Source of the DNA: Sphingobium sp. OAS761
GTDB lineage: Bacteria > Pseudomonadota > Alphaproteobacteria > Sphingomonadales > Sphingomonadaceae
Reading direction: 5' to 3'
DNA: 64,000 nt
Assembly: GCF_024168485.1 (NCBI RefSeq)
Contig: NZ_JALJVY010000016.1
Span: 24,809-88,808 of the forward strand
In this document: positions 50,561 through 58,698 of the stretch, piece by piece
How the letters are laid out: the number at the start of each line of letters is the position of its first letter
How positions within the stretch are numbered: position 1 is the stretch's first letter
Notes under the pieces: model-generated
Database searches by the model: none
The model's input: the letters and a program-made list of their open reading frames with translations, nothing else
Told to the model about the DNA's origin: nothing
Translations under genes and position numbers: made by a program

Positions 50561-50965
50561 TCAATGACGGTCCGCCTGCGCCAGAAAATCTCCGCTCTCG
50601 ATCGGTGACAGACCGGCGACGCTTCTATCATAGACATAGGCCCATGCTTCCACCGGGCCGTCCGGGGCAATCACGATGAGCCTTATGCGCCGATATTCGT
50701 GCGGCGGTGGAAAATGCGGGGAGCACTCCTCATAGTCGTCGAGCCAGGCCAGCGTCGCTTCGGCCTCCTCCAGCAAGAGCAAATCTCCCGCCACGCGCCC
50801 GCCTGCGCCCGGGACGAACCCTGGATAGGACGCGACGCGATAGAGCATCCCTTGAGCGTGGGCGGCGCCGAGATATCGTGTCGCCGTGCGCAATCGCCGT
50901 GCCATCGGACTGTCGGCGCCCCTGCGCAGCGTGCCGTAAACAAAGAGATGGTCCAGCATGTTCAT
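50561..50965 (-). CDS. Gamma-glutamylcyclotransferase-family (AIG2-like) protein
   Basis: This 134-residue protein has the family signature HLFVYGTLRRG near its start, and acidic residues in WLDDYEECSPHFPPPHEYRR that include the likely catalytic glutamate. The fold cleaves gamma-glutamyl amines or acts on related substrates, and the exact substrate is unknown. Met at codon 3 is an alternative start. The gene is divergent from the small PspC locus. Confidence 0.83.
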   Translation of the reverse strand: MNMLDHLFVYGTLRRGADSPMARRLRTATRYLGAAHAQGMLYRVASYPGFVPGAGGRVAGDLLLLEEAEATLAWLDDYEECSPHFPPPHEYRRIRLIVIAPDGPVEAWAYVYDRSVAGLSPIESGDFLAQADRH

Positions 50966-51032
50966 CGATATCCGGAAAAAATGCGCAGATTAGGTGAATA
51001 ATCCCAACAATATAAATATCGCACAGCCGGGA

Positions 51033-51044
51033 GGCGAATTCGCC
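51033..51044. repeat. 12-bp perfect palindrome upstream of sigma-54 promoter
   Basis: GGCGAATTCGCC is a perfect inverted repeat centred at 51038.5, about 69 nt upstream of the predicted sigma-54 start. This is a plausible position for an activator or repressor binding site, a little closer than usual for an enhancer-binding protein. Confidence 0.45.
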
Positions 51045-51081
51045 CAGGCAAATATCCCGGATTTTCGCCAAATTCTTAAAT

Positions 51082-51097
51082 TGGCACGCGTCCTGCA
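51082..51097 (+). promoter_or_regulatory. Near-consensus sigma-54 (RpoN) promoter
   Basis: TGGCACGCGTCCTGCA matches the consensus TGGCACG-N4-TTGCW at all but one position. The invariant GG (51083-51084) and GC (51095-51096) have exactly the required spacing. Transcription would start near 51108, about 47 nt before the ATG of the 34-residue peptide and ahead of the PspC gene. In E. coli the psp operon also depends on RpoN and the activator PspF. Confidence 0.7.
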
Positions 51098-51154
51098 ATT
51101 CTGATCGACATCAAGGCCGGATGATCCGGTCAATCAGATCAGGGAGTATCCGCC

Positions 51155-51259
51155 ATGTCCATCGCCAAGTTTCAGAATGCCGCCGTTGCGCTGATCGGGG
51201 CCCTTCTGGTCGCCGGCGTTCTTGTCGCCGCGGCAGTCCCGGTGATGCCGATCGCCTGA
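51155..51259 (+). CDS. 34-residue single-span membrane peptide upstream of PspC
   Basis: This short gene was read directly from the sequence. Translation begins MSIAKFQNAAVALIGALLVA and continues as one hydrophobic helix ending in VPVMPIA before TGA. AGGGAG lies 8 nt before the ATG, a good ribosome-binding site. It is the first gene downstream of the sigma-54 promoter and 46 nt before the PspC gene, so the two are probably co-transcribed. No function is known. Codon use and a proper start signal support it as real. Confidence 0.65.
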   Translation: MSIAKFQNAAVALIGALLVAGVLVAAAVPVMPIA

Positions 51260-51305
51260 TCGCTCACCGCTTTTTCCTCAATTCATTCCACAGAAGGCCA
51301 ATGTC

Positions 51306-51491
51306 ATGAACAACAGCTTCACCCTCGACCGTAATCGCGGCAAGATCATGGGAGTCTGTGCGGGGCTTGCGAACCGGAGCGGCGTGGATGTCACACTCAT
51401 CCGTGTCGGCCTGGTCCTGTTGACCCTGTGTGCCCTGGGTCCGATCGGCGTCGTGGCCTATCTGCTGGCCGGCTGGTTGGCCGAAGGTTGA
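51306..51491 (+). CDS. Short PspC-domain membrane protein
   Basis: This 61-residue protein consists almost only of a PspC domain. It starts with FTLDRNRGKIMGVCAGLANR and has VDVTLIRVGLVLLTL and a second helix ending LLAGWLAEG. In enteric bacteria PspC senses secretin or membrane damage and switches on the phage-shock response. Here no pspA or pspB is adjacent. The sigma-54 promoter upstream supports membership of an envelope-stress regulon. Confidence 0.88.
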   Translation: MNNSFTLDRNRGKIMGVCAGLANRSGVDVTLIRVGLVLLTLCALGPIGVVAYLLAGWLAEG

Positions 51492-51539
51492 TGCCGGTTC
51501 GATGGAAAACCGGCGCTTTCAAAAGTAACCGAAAAGTAA

Positions 51540-51578
51540 AAAGGCCGCTCCAGTTCAAACCGGAAGCGGCCTTTCTCC
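51540..51578. terminator. Bidirectional terminator after PspC gene
   Basis: AAAGGCCGCT (51540-51549) pairs perfectly with AGCGGCCTTT (51565-51574). The minus strand continues into a T-rich run after the stem (CCTTTTTACTTTT), so it also ends transcription of the 27-residue peptide gene coming the other way. A second 7-bp hairpin (51493-51514) precedes it. Confidence 0.8.
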
Positions 51579-51618
51579 ATTCCGTTCAGTAGGAATGTAG
51601 ATCGCGCTTGCGGGGCGA

Positions 51619-51702
51619 TCAAGCATACAGAACCGAATAAAAGGTCAGAACCTGAACCCCGACCGCAACGGCGAGAACCGTTCCCTGAAAAACCTGACGC
51701 AT
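51619..51702 (-). CDS. 27-residue single-span membrane peptide
   Basis: A short frame on the minus strand translates as MRQVFQGTVLAVAVGVQVLT followed by FYSVLYA and TGA. It is one hydrophobic helix with a basic N-terminus. GGAG lies 6 nt before this ATG. Another in-frame ATG at 51714 would add four residues but would put that GGAG inside the gene. It ends about 40 nt before the bidirectional terminator. It matches no family known to me. Confidence 0.45.
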   Translation of the reverse strand: MRQVFQGTVLAVAVGVQVLTFYSVLYA

Positions 51703-51826
51703 ATCGTGCTCCATTATTACAAGAATTGGCCACTGATGGTGGCTTGTAGGGCGCCTCTACGCCCGACTTATCTCTGTAACAATCGCAAAGCGCGGCTTTC
51801 CGGTTGCAGGAAATGCAACAGACCTG

Positions 51827-52567
51827 TTACTCAAGTGCCACGATCATGGCCTGCGCTGCCGCCGGATTTCGCTCTTTGGCCCCGCTGATGAAGAAGGCGA
51901 ACGTATCGCCAGATTGCGCGGCATTTGCAGCCCTTATGGCCCAGCGCTCAATTTCTTCCTTGCTGTAGCCGGTCGGTTCGTCCGGCATGGTACGCATCAA
52001 CCGCATGTAGGAAAAGCCGACGTCATGGCCGAAGATCGCGGGATATTGGGCATGATCGGCAAGGACGATTGCCGCTCCGGCATCGCGGGCCATGGCCAGA
52101 AAGGCAGGATCGTCAAAACTGTCGTGCCTTACCTCCAGCGCGTGGCGCAGTGGCACGCCATCGACACTGGCGGGGAGCAGTTTCAGGAAAGCGCCGAAAT
52201 CGTCGGCGTCGAATGTCTTGGTTGCCATGAACTGCCAGAGGATCGGGCCCAGGCGATCGCCCAGTTCGGCAATGCCCTGATGCACGAACTTGCCCATTGA
52301 TTCGCCGGCGTCCGCGAGAATCTTGCGATTGGTGCAATAGCGGGAAGCCTTGACCGCGAACCGGAATCCGTCCGGTACCGCCCTGGCCCACCCTGCGAAG
52401 GTGGCGGGCTTCTGGCTGCTATAGTAGGTGGCGTTGATCTCTGTGGCGGTCAGATGCGTGCCGACATAGACCAGTTCGTCCTTTTGGCGCAGGCCTTCCG
52501 GGTAGAATAGGCCACGCCACGGTTCATAGACCCAGCCGCCGATACCGACCCTGACCCGTCCCGACAT
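51827..52567 (-). CDS. DUF72-domain protein
   Basis: This 246-residue TIM-barrel-like protein begins VRVGIGGWVYEPWRGLFYP and has LTATEINATYYSSQKPATFAGWA and ILWQFMATKTFD, which are the DUF72 (YecE-like) hallmarks. The biochemical activity is unknown. It appears monocistronic and ends about 125 nt after the start of the 27-residue peptide on the same strand. Confidence 0.85.
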   Translation of the reverse strand: MSGRVRVGIGGWVYEPWRGLFYPEGLRQKDELVYVGTHLTATEINATYYSSQKPATFAGWARAVPDGFRFAVKASRYCTNRKILADAGESMGKFVHQGIAELGDRLGPILWQFMATKTFDADDFGAFLKLLPASVDGVPLRHALEVRHDSFDDPAFLAMARDAGAAIVLADHAQYPAIFGHDVGFSYMRLMRTMPDEPTGYSKEEIERWAIRAANAAQSGDTFAFFISGAKERNPAAAQAMIVALE

Positions 52568-52665
52568 CGCATTCTCCTTTGCGATCCATTGTGCTTGCGG
52601 GCGATTGGCGGGGCCAGCGGAAAATGCACGCGGTGATCAGTTTTCCCGCGATGCCGCCACTTTGT

Positions 52666-53337
52666 TTAACGCTGTATCTTCCGCGTCATGCCTAGCAGCC
52701 AGGGCTTTGGTCCTCGCGATGGATTTGCCCTGCCGTCGATCCGCCTGGCGCGCTTTATGACGATTGGCCGCACGATCATTTGCCCGCGCATCGGACCCGT
52801 GCCGCAGCAGGTCGGCGCTGCCAGGATTTTTCGCACCACGTCCATCCCCGCGACGACATGGCCGAAGGCGGCATAGCCGATATAGGCGCCGCGTGCGTCC
52901 ATATTGGGAGTTGCCCCGACCGTGATGAAGAAATTGCCGGTCGCCGAATTGGGCCGGTCGGGCCGCGCCATCGACAGCGTCGCGTCGAGGTGGCGGATGC
53001 CCGTCTGATTTGTCGGTTCATGCCGGACGGGAGTCAGCGAGCGGCGAAGGTCCGTATCGATCCCACCTTGGATCAAGCCTTGACCGGCATCGCTCTTGCG
53101 GCGGGCGGCGCGATAGAATGTCACGCCGTCAAACCGTCCGTCATCGACATAGGTCAGGAAATTTGCCGAGGTGCGCGGCGCGCGCTTCTGGTCGACGGCG
53201 ACGATGATGGTGCCGACCGAGGTTTCGATTGCCACCCGCGTGTAACCGGGCGTCGGCCTGTTGGCCGGGATGGGGAGGGCTGATGCCGGGTGCAGGGCCG
53301 CCATCAGGACGAAAGCCAGTCGAACAACAATGCGCAT
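52666..53337 (-). CDS. Periplasmic cyclophilin-type peptidyl-prolyl isomerase
   Basis: This 223-residue protein has a signal peptide (IVVRLAFVLMAALHPASA) and a cyclophilin domain: VTFYRAAR (FHR motif with Tyr in place of His), LIQGGIDTD, GNFFITVGATPNMD and YAAFGHVVAGMDVV. It should assist folding of exported proteins by prolyl isomerisation. The C-terminal 30 residues are basic and unusual. It lies 112 nt downstream of the acyl-CoA dehydrogenase gene on the same strand. Confidence 0.85.
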   Translation of the reverse strand: MRIVVRLAFVLMAALHPASALPIPANRPTPGYTRVAIETSVGTIIVAVDQKRAPRTSANFLTYVDDGRFDGVTFYRAARRKSDAGQGLIQGGIDTDLRRSLTPVRHEPTNQTGIRHLDATLSMARPDRPNSATGNFFITVGATPNMDARGAYIGYAAFGHVVAGMDVVRKILAAPTCCGTGPMRGQMIVRPIVIKRARRIDGRANPSRGPKPWLLGMTRKIQR

Positions 53338-53449
53338 CGGCAGTTGAACTAGGGACGGTGCAGGCGGCGCGCAAGCCGGTGCCTGCCCTGCTCGCAGCGG
53401 GCAGATCTGAGGGGGCCCCGCAACCTGAGGCGGAATTCCCCCTCACAGA

Positions 53450-55252
53450 TCAGGCCGCGAGGAACAGGTCCGGGTCGAGCGCCATCATTGTTTCGGCGCC
53501 GCTTTCGATCTTGCGGCGCAGGGCGCCCGCGTCCGGCATGACGCGTTCGGCGAAGAAACGCGCGGTGATCAGCTTGGCCTCCAAAAACTTGGCGTCCCCT
53601 TCACCCGCGTCGAGCAGGGCGGCGGCCGCCTTGCTCATGCGCAGCCACATGAGGCCCACCGCCACGATGCCCATGATATGCATGTAATGATGCGCCGCCG
53701 CGCCCGCATTGTCGGGGTTTTTCATGGCATTCTGCATCAGCCACATGGTCGCGGCCTGCAATTGCTGTACGGCCTTCTCCAAAGCCTCGGCGAAGCCGGA
53801 GAGATGGTCGTTACCCTTCGCTTCGGCAATTTCCTGGGCGATGATCTTGAGGAAGGCTTGCATCGCCCGCCCTCCGTTCTGCGGCAGCTTGCGGCCGACA
53901 AGGTCCATGGCCTGAATGCCGTTGGTGCCCTCGTAAATCTGGGCGATGCGCGCGTCGCGCACATACTGTTCGACGCCGTTTTCCCAGATATAGCCATGGC
54001 CGCCGAATACCTGCTGGCTTGCGACAGCGACGTCAAAGCCCTTGTCTGTGCCATAGCCCTTGATCACCGGGGTGAGGAGGCCGATTAGGTCGTCGGCCTG
54101 CTGGCGCTCCTCCTCGGTCGGGGCGTGGTGCGACAGGTCGACCTGCAACGCTCCCCACAGGATGAGAGCGCGCAAGCCTTCTGTCAGCGTCTTGGCTTCC
54201 ATCAGCATCCGGCGCACGTCCGGATGGACGAACAGCGTGTCGGCCTTTTCCTCCGGCTCCTTGGGGCCGGTCAGCGCGCGGCCCTGGCGGCGGTCTCGGG
54301 CATAGTGGACAGCGTTCTGATAGGCTATCTCGCCCTGGCCCAGCCCCTGAAGGCCAACGCCCAGGCGCGCGGCGTTCATCATGATGAACATGGCGGCCAG
54401 CCCCTTGTTCTCGTCGCCGACCATCCAGCCGGTCGCCCCGTCATAGTTCATGACGCAGGTGGCGTTGCCATGAATGCCCATCTTATGCTCGATCGATCCG
54501 CAGGATACGGCATTGCGTTCGCCCAGCGATCCATCTTCCTGCACCATCATCTTGGGCACGACGAACAGCGAGATGCCCTTCGTGCCTTCCGGTGCGTCGG
54601 GCGTCTTTGCCAGCACCAGGTGGATGATGTTTTCCGACAGGTCATGTTCGCCGGCGGAAATGAAGATCTTGGTCCCGGTAATCGCATAGCTGCCGTCCGC
54701 ATTGGGCACGGCCTTGGTCTTGATGAGGCCAAGGTCCGTTCCACATTGCGGTTCGGTCAGGTTCATCGTGCCCGTCCATTCGCCCGATACCATGCGGGGA
54801 ACGTAAATCTTCTTGAGTTCGTCGCTGCCCTTGGCCAGCAGCGCGGAAATCGCGCCGGTGGTGAGGCCGAAATACATTTCGAACGCCTGATTGGCGGACG
54901 TCATATATTCGCCCAGAGCTGTCGCCAGCACCATCGGCAGGCCCTGTCCGCCGAACTCCTCCGGCGCATGGAGCGTGGACCAGCCTGCTGCCACATATTG
55001 ATCATAGGCATCCTTGAAGCCCGCCGGCGTCGTGACGCTGCCGTCGGCATTGCGTATGCAGCCATCCTTGTCCCCGCTGGCGTTCAATGGGAACAATATC
55101 TCGCCTGCCATCTTGCCCCCCTCGGTCAGGATCGCCTCGACCAGGTCGGGCGTCGCGCTGCCGAAACCGGGAAGGTTCGCGTAGCGATCCAGGCCAAGCA
55201 CATGGTCGAGCACGAAGCGCGTGTCGCGCACGGGGGCGGAATAGCTGGGCAT
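53450..55252 (-). CDS. Acyl-CoA dehydrogenase, long (DmdC-like) type
   Basis: This 600-residue FAD flavoprotein is longer than the usual 380-residue acyl-CoA dehydrogenases and carries the extra C-terminal domain of DmdC/FadE-like members. Blocks visible include [33 protein letters not shown] and [34 protein letters not shown], which hold the FAD-binding and catalytic region. It probably oxidises a medium or long acyl-CoA, and the substrate is not predictable. The start at 55252 ([13 protein letters not shown]) is the family norm. It follows the merR gene by 50 nt. Confidence 0.9.
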   Translation of the reverse strand: MPSYSAPVRDTRFVLDHVLGLDRYANLPGFGSATPDLVEAILTEGGKMAGEILFPLNASGDKDGCIRNADGSVTTPAGFKDAYDQYVAAGWSTLHAPEEFGGQGLPMVLATALGEYMTSANQAFEMYFGLTTGAISALLAKGSDELKKIYVPRMVSGEWTGTMNLTEPQCGTDLGLIKTKAVPNADGSYAITGTKIFISAGEHDLSENIIHLVLAKTPDAPEGTKGISLFVVPKMMVQEDGSLGERNAVSCGSIEHKMGIHGNATCVMNYDGATGWMVGDENKGLAAMFIMMNAARLGVGLQGLGQGEIAYQNAVHYARDRRQGRALTGPKEPEEKADTLFVHPDVRRMLMEAKTLTEGLRALILWGALQVDLSHHAPTEEERQQADDLIGLLTPVIKGYGTDKGFDVAVASQQVFGGHGYIWENGVEQYVRDARIAQIYEGTNGIQAMDLVGRKLPQNGGRAMQAFLKIIAQEIAEAKGNDHLSGFAEALEKAVQQLQAATMWLMQNAMKNPDNAGAAAHHYMHIMGIVAVGLMWLRMSKAAAALLDAGEGDAKFLEAKLITARFFAERVMPDAGALRRKIESGAETMMALDPDLFLAA

Positions 55253-55302
55253 GATCTTCTCCTGCTTATGTCTTGTTATCGCCGGGGAGGGGGGTGGCGA
55301 TC

Positions 55303-55713
55303 CTAAAGTTCTTCGATGGTGGTGACGAAAGCGGCCAGTTCGGCAATGGCGGCGTCGATATCGTCCTTTTGCCGGGTCAGCAGGTCGATGCGCGCCCTGC
55401 ATTTTTCGACGGTGACGCGCCGCTGTTCCTCATGTTCCTCGTCCGCATCGTAAAGGTCGATCATTTCGCGAATTTCGGTGAGGCTGAAGCCCACCCGCTT
55501 GCCGCGCAGGATCCAGGCCAGACGCGCACGGTCCCTGCGCGAATAGATCCGGGACAGGCCTTGCCGTTCGGGCGAGATCAGCCCTTCGTCTTCATAGAAG
55601 CGCAGCGCCCGCGCAGTGACGCCGAATTCTTCGGACAGGTCGGTGATGCTGTAGCTCTGCCGCTCGCTGTGGTCGGGCAGTTCGATACCGGCGATGCTGC
55701 TGCGTTTGTCCAT
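55303..55713 (-). CDS. MerR-family regulator, LiuR/acyl-CoA dehydrogenase-associated type
   Basis: This 136-residue regulator has an N-terminal MerR helix-turn-helix ([26 protein letters not shown], about 20-45) and a coiled-coil C-terminus without cysteine metal sites. It resembles the regulators of acyl-CoA catabolism (LiuR). It is upstream of an acyl-CoA dehydrogenase gene and has a palindromic operator 19 nt before its start. It likely represses its own unit until an acyl-CoA intermediate accumulates (inference). The frame is open further up, but only the ATG at 55713 fits the family. Confidence 0.85.
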   Translation of the reverse strand: MDKRSSIAGIELPDHSERQSYSITDLSEEFGVTARALRFYEDEGLISPERQGLSRIYSRRDRARLAWILRGKRVGFSLTEIREMIDLYDADEEHEEQRRVTVEKCRARIDLLTRQKDDIDAAIAELAAFVTTIEEL

Positions 55714-55731
55714 GGCGTTGATGTAATCCTG

Positions 55732-55749
55732 CTTTACGTTTACGTCAAG
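55732..55749. promoter_or_regulatory. Palindromic operator, LiuR-like
   Basis: CTTTACGTTTACGTCAAG is an 18-bp inverted repeat with one mismatched pair outside the centre (ACGT half-sites around TT). It closely resembles the TTTACGTTTACGTCAA-type sites known for LiuR in other proteobacteria. It lies in the divergent spacer between merR and the flavoprotein gene, so it could control both. Confidence 0.6.
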
Positions 55750-55880
55750 GTTAGATAAAATTGCCGGACCGATCTTGCCGCAGCCGCAGGGCGGGGCCAA
55801 GCCGTAACGTCCGGCGTCAATCGTTTGACGAACGGAAGCGAGCATTTCCCTTCTCCGCCTGGAACGACTATGAGCGCGCG

Positions 55881-57503
55881 ATGATCCGCCTTTCCGGCCT
55901 GAAGCTGCCGCTCGACCACGCGCCCGAAGCCATGGCACCTGCCATCTGCGCCCGATTGGGGCTGGAGGCGGATGAGTTGCGTGGCCACAGTCTCGTGCGG
56001 CGGGGCAATGACGCCCGTCGACGCAGTGCGATCCAACTGGTCTATACCATGGATGTCGACGTGACCGACGAAGCGTCGGTGCTGGCCCGGTTTGCGCAGG
56101 ATCATGACGTGCGGCCGACGCCGGATACCGGCTACCGGTTCGTGACCCACGCTCCCGATGGGTGGCGGGGTCGTCGACCCGTAGTGATCGGGGCCGGCCC
56201 CTGCGGCCTGTTCGCCGGTCTTGTCCTCGCGCAGATGGGGTTTCGACCGATTATCCTTGATCGCGGCAAGGTGGTGCGGGAGCGCACGAAAGATACCTGG
56301 GGGTTGTGGCGACGGGCGGAGTTGAACCCCGACAGCAACGTCCAGTTCGGTGAGGGCGGGGCGGGCACCTTTTCCGACGGCAAACTGTATTGCCGCGTCA
56401 AGGACCCGCGCTTTCTGGGCCGCAAGGTTCTGGAGGAATTTGTCGCGGCGGGCGCGCCGGAAGACATATTGTGGGAAGCGCATCCGCACATCGGCACATT
56501 CCGCCTTGTGTCGATGGTGGAAGCGATGCGGCGGCAGATTGAGGCGCTGGGCGGCGAATATCGCTGGCAGACGCGGGTTGACGATCTGGTGCTGGAGCGT
56601 TCAGGAGACGGCGCGCGGCGACTGCGCGGACTGGTCCTTCAGGATGGAAGCGTGCTGGAGACCGGCCAAGCCATTCTGGCGATCGGCCACAGCGCCAGGC
56701 CGACTTTCGCCATGCTGCACCGGCAGGGTGTCGAGATGCAGGCAAAGCCATTTTCCATCGGCGTGCGCATCGAGCATCCACAGGGCTGGATCGACCGTGC
56801 ACGTTACGGCAATTGCGCGGGCCATCCCGATCTGGGCGCTGCCGCCTATAGTCTGGCGCATCATTGCGGTAACGGGCGGACCGTCTACAGTTTCTGCATG
56901 TGCCCGGGCGGGCGCGTGGTCGCTGCCACATCCGAGGAAGGACGGGTGGTGACCAACGGCATGAGCCAATATAGCAGGGCTGAATTCAACGCCAATTCGG
57001 GGCTGGTCGTCGGCATCGAACCGGAACGCGACTATCCGGAAGGGCCGTTGGCGGGTATCGATTTTCAGCGGCACTGGGAGTCCCTGGCATTCGTGGCGGG
57101 TGGATCGTCCTACTGGGCGCCTGGCCAGACAGTGGGAGATTTCCTCGCAGACCGTCCGTCGCGCGCGCTCGGATCGGTCGAGCCGTCCTACAAGCCGGGC
57201 GTGACGCCAACCGACCTGTCGCAATGCCTGCCGCCCTTCGTAATCGAGGCGTTTCGCGAGGCATTGCCGGTATTCGGGCGCCAGATCGCCAATTATGATC
57301 ATCCCGATGCGGTGATGACGGGGGTGGAAACCCGCACATCGTCGCCCTTGCGCATTACGCGCGGCAGGGATTTTCAGAGCATCAATGTCACCGGTCTGTA
57401 TCCTGCCGGCGAAGGGGCGGGCTATGCCGGAGGCATATTGTCCGCAGCGATCGACGGCATCAAGGTTGCGGAAGCCGTTGGGCAGGCGATCGTTTCAGGC
57501 TGA
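55881..57503 (+). CDS. FAD-dependent dehydrogenase of the COG2509 type
   Basis: This 540-residue flavoprotein has an FAD-binding motif VVIGAGPCGLFAGLVLAQMGF at about 95-115, the block NVQFGEGGAGTFSDGKLYCRV, and the C-terminal NVTGLYPAGEGAGYAGGILSAAIDG region. Such proteins are broadly distributed but biochemically uncharacterised. The frame is open to 55761, but MIRLSGLKLPLDH at 55881 gives the conserved start. It is divergent from merR across 167 nt holding the palindromic operator. Confidence 0.83.
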   Translation: MIRLSGLKLPLDHAPEAMAPAICARLGLEADELRGHSLVRRGNDARRRSAIQLVYTMDVDVTDEASVLARFAQDHDVRPTPDTGYRFVTHAPDGWRGRRPVVIGAGPCGLFAGLVLAQMGFRPIILDRGKVVRERTKDTWGLWRRAELNPDSNVQFGEGGAGTFSDGKLYCRVKDPRFLGRKVLEEFVAAGAPEDILWEAHPHIGTFRLVSMVEAMRRQIEALGGEYRWQTRVDDLVLERSGDGARRLRGLVLQDGSVLETGQAILAIGHSARPTFAMLHRQGVEMQAKPFSIGVRIEHPQGWIDRARYGNCAGHPDLGAAAYSLAHHCGNGRTVYSFCMCPGGRVVAATSEEGRVVTNGMSQYSRAEFNANSGLVVGIEPERDYPEGPLAGIDFQRHWESLAFVAGGSSYWAPGQTVGDFLADRPSRALGSVEPSYKPGVTPTDLSQCLPPFVIEAFREALPVFGRQIANYDHPDAVMTGVETRTSSPLRITRGRDFQSINVTGLYPAGEGAGYAGGILSAAIDGIKVAEAVGQAIVSG

Positions 57504-57576
57504 ACGAGGCGACTTGCTCCAGAGTGCACGCGGCCTGCGTCAGCGTTCCCCGCTATGATGAGGCCGCGCACCGCGC

Positions 57577-58368
57577 TCAGGCGAGGAGGCGCCATCCGGC
57601 AACGATCAGCACCACCGCCAGAAGAGGCTGAAGCACGCGTTCGGATACTTTGGATGCCAGCATCGAGCCGATGATGATGCCGGGTATGGAACCGATGAGC
57701 AGGTTTCCCAGCAGCATCAGATTGAAATTGCCGATCCACAAATGGCCCAGACCTGCGATCAGCGTCAAGGGAACGGCATGGACGATGTCCGTCGCGATCA
57801 GCCGTTGCAGCCGCATCCGCAGCGGATAGAGGGCCAGAAGCAATGTGGCGCCCAGCGCACCTGCGCCAACAGATGTCAGCGTCACCATGACGCCCAGCAG
57901 CGCGCCGGCCGCGACGGTCAGCCCCGCCTGATAGCGCAGGAAGGTGTTGGCCGTCCCCTTGCGGGCATGCACCGCCCAATGATGAAAGCGGCTGCGGAAC
58001 AATGTGGCGACGGCGGTCATGACCAGCACGCCGCCCAGGGCTTTCATGATCAGCCCGCTCTTGATCTGGTGCGCATCCACCTGCGCCAGCAGGACAAGGA
58101 CGATGATCGCGGCAGGCAGGCTGCCGATGCACAGGCGCTTGATGACTTCATAGTCGGGCCCGCCTTCGATTCCGCCATGGCGATGATGGACTATCCCGCC
58201 CACGCTTTTCGTGATCGCCGCGAACCACAGATCGGTCCCCACCGCGGTGGTCGGCGCAACGCCGAAGAGCAGAATCAGGATCGGAGCCATCAGGGAACCG
58301 CCACCGACGCCGGTCATGCCCACCATGACGCCGACGAAAAGTCCAGCGACAGCATGCAACCAATCCAT
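57577..58368 (-). CDS. TSUP-family (TauE/SafE) permease
   Basis: This 263-residue membrane protein has about eight helices. It has the family repeats: VGVMVGMTGVGGGSLMAPIL near the start and LLGVMVTLTSVGAGALGATLL in the second half. TSUP proteins export sulfite, sulfoacetate or related organic sulfur anions, and the substrate here is unknown. It converges on the flavoprotein gene. Confidence 0.86.
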   Translation of the reverse strand: MDWLHAVAGLFVGVMVGMTGVGGGSLMAPILILLFGVAPTTAVGTDLWFAAITKSVGGIVHHRHGGIEGGPDYEVIKRLCIGSLPAAIIVLVLLAQVDAHQIKSGLIMKALGGVLVMTAVATLFRSRFHHWAVHARKGTANTFLRYQAGLTVAAGALLGVMVTLTSVGAGALGATLLLALYPLRMRLQRLIATDIVHAVPLTLIAGLGHLWIGNFNLMLLGNLLIGSIPGIIIGSMLASKVSERVLQPLLAVVLIVAGWRLLA

Positions 58369-58698
58369 TCAATTCCCCCAAGCGGGCGGCGCCGGTAATT
58401 TCGCGGCCGCACACAGGGGCATATCTGCACCAGACGGTCGCGAACAGTCCTTTTTGTCAGCCTGCCGCAATCGAATGGGCATTTGCCCTGTAAGTTTCAG
58501 CGACTGCCGCCCGTCATTCGCGGGCGGCGGTAAAAATGACTCATGACACGCGCTTGGCATTGCATGGTTCGAATTGGCCCAATAGACAGGCATCGGCCCG
58601 GGTGGTTCTACCCGTCAAGTCATGGAGTTGGCCGGTCATTGCGTCTTTTTTATGCGCGACCTGACCGGTGATGATTGGGGATTTTGGTTATTTCTTCT
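58369..58698. other. 330-nt gene-free stretch upstream of manC
   Basis: Two inverted repeats are visible. CTGCCGCCCG pairs with CGGGCGGCGG (58504-58530, one G-T pair) and is not followed by a T-tract. CCGGTCA (58632-58638) pairs with TGACCGG (58662-58668) across a loop that contains a run of six T. Both lie in the likely manC promoter/leader region. No coding frame is convincing. Confidence 0.5.
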
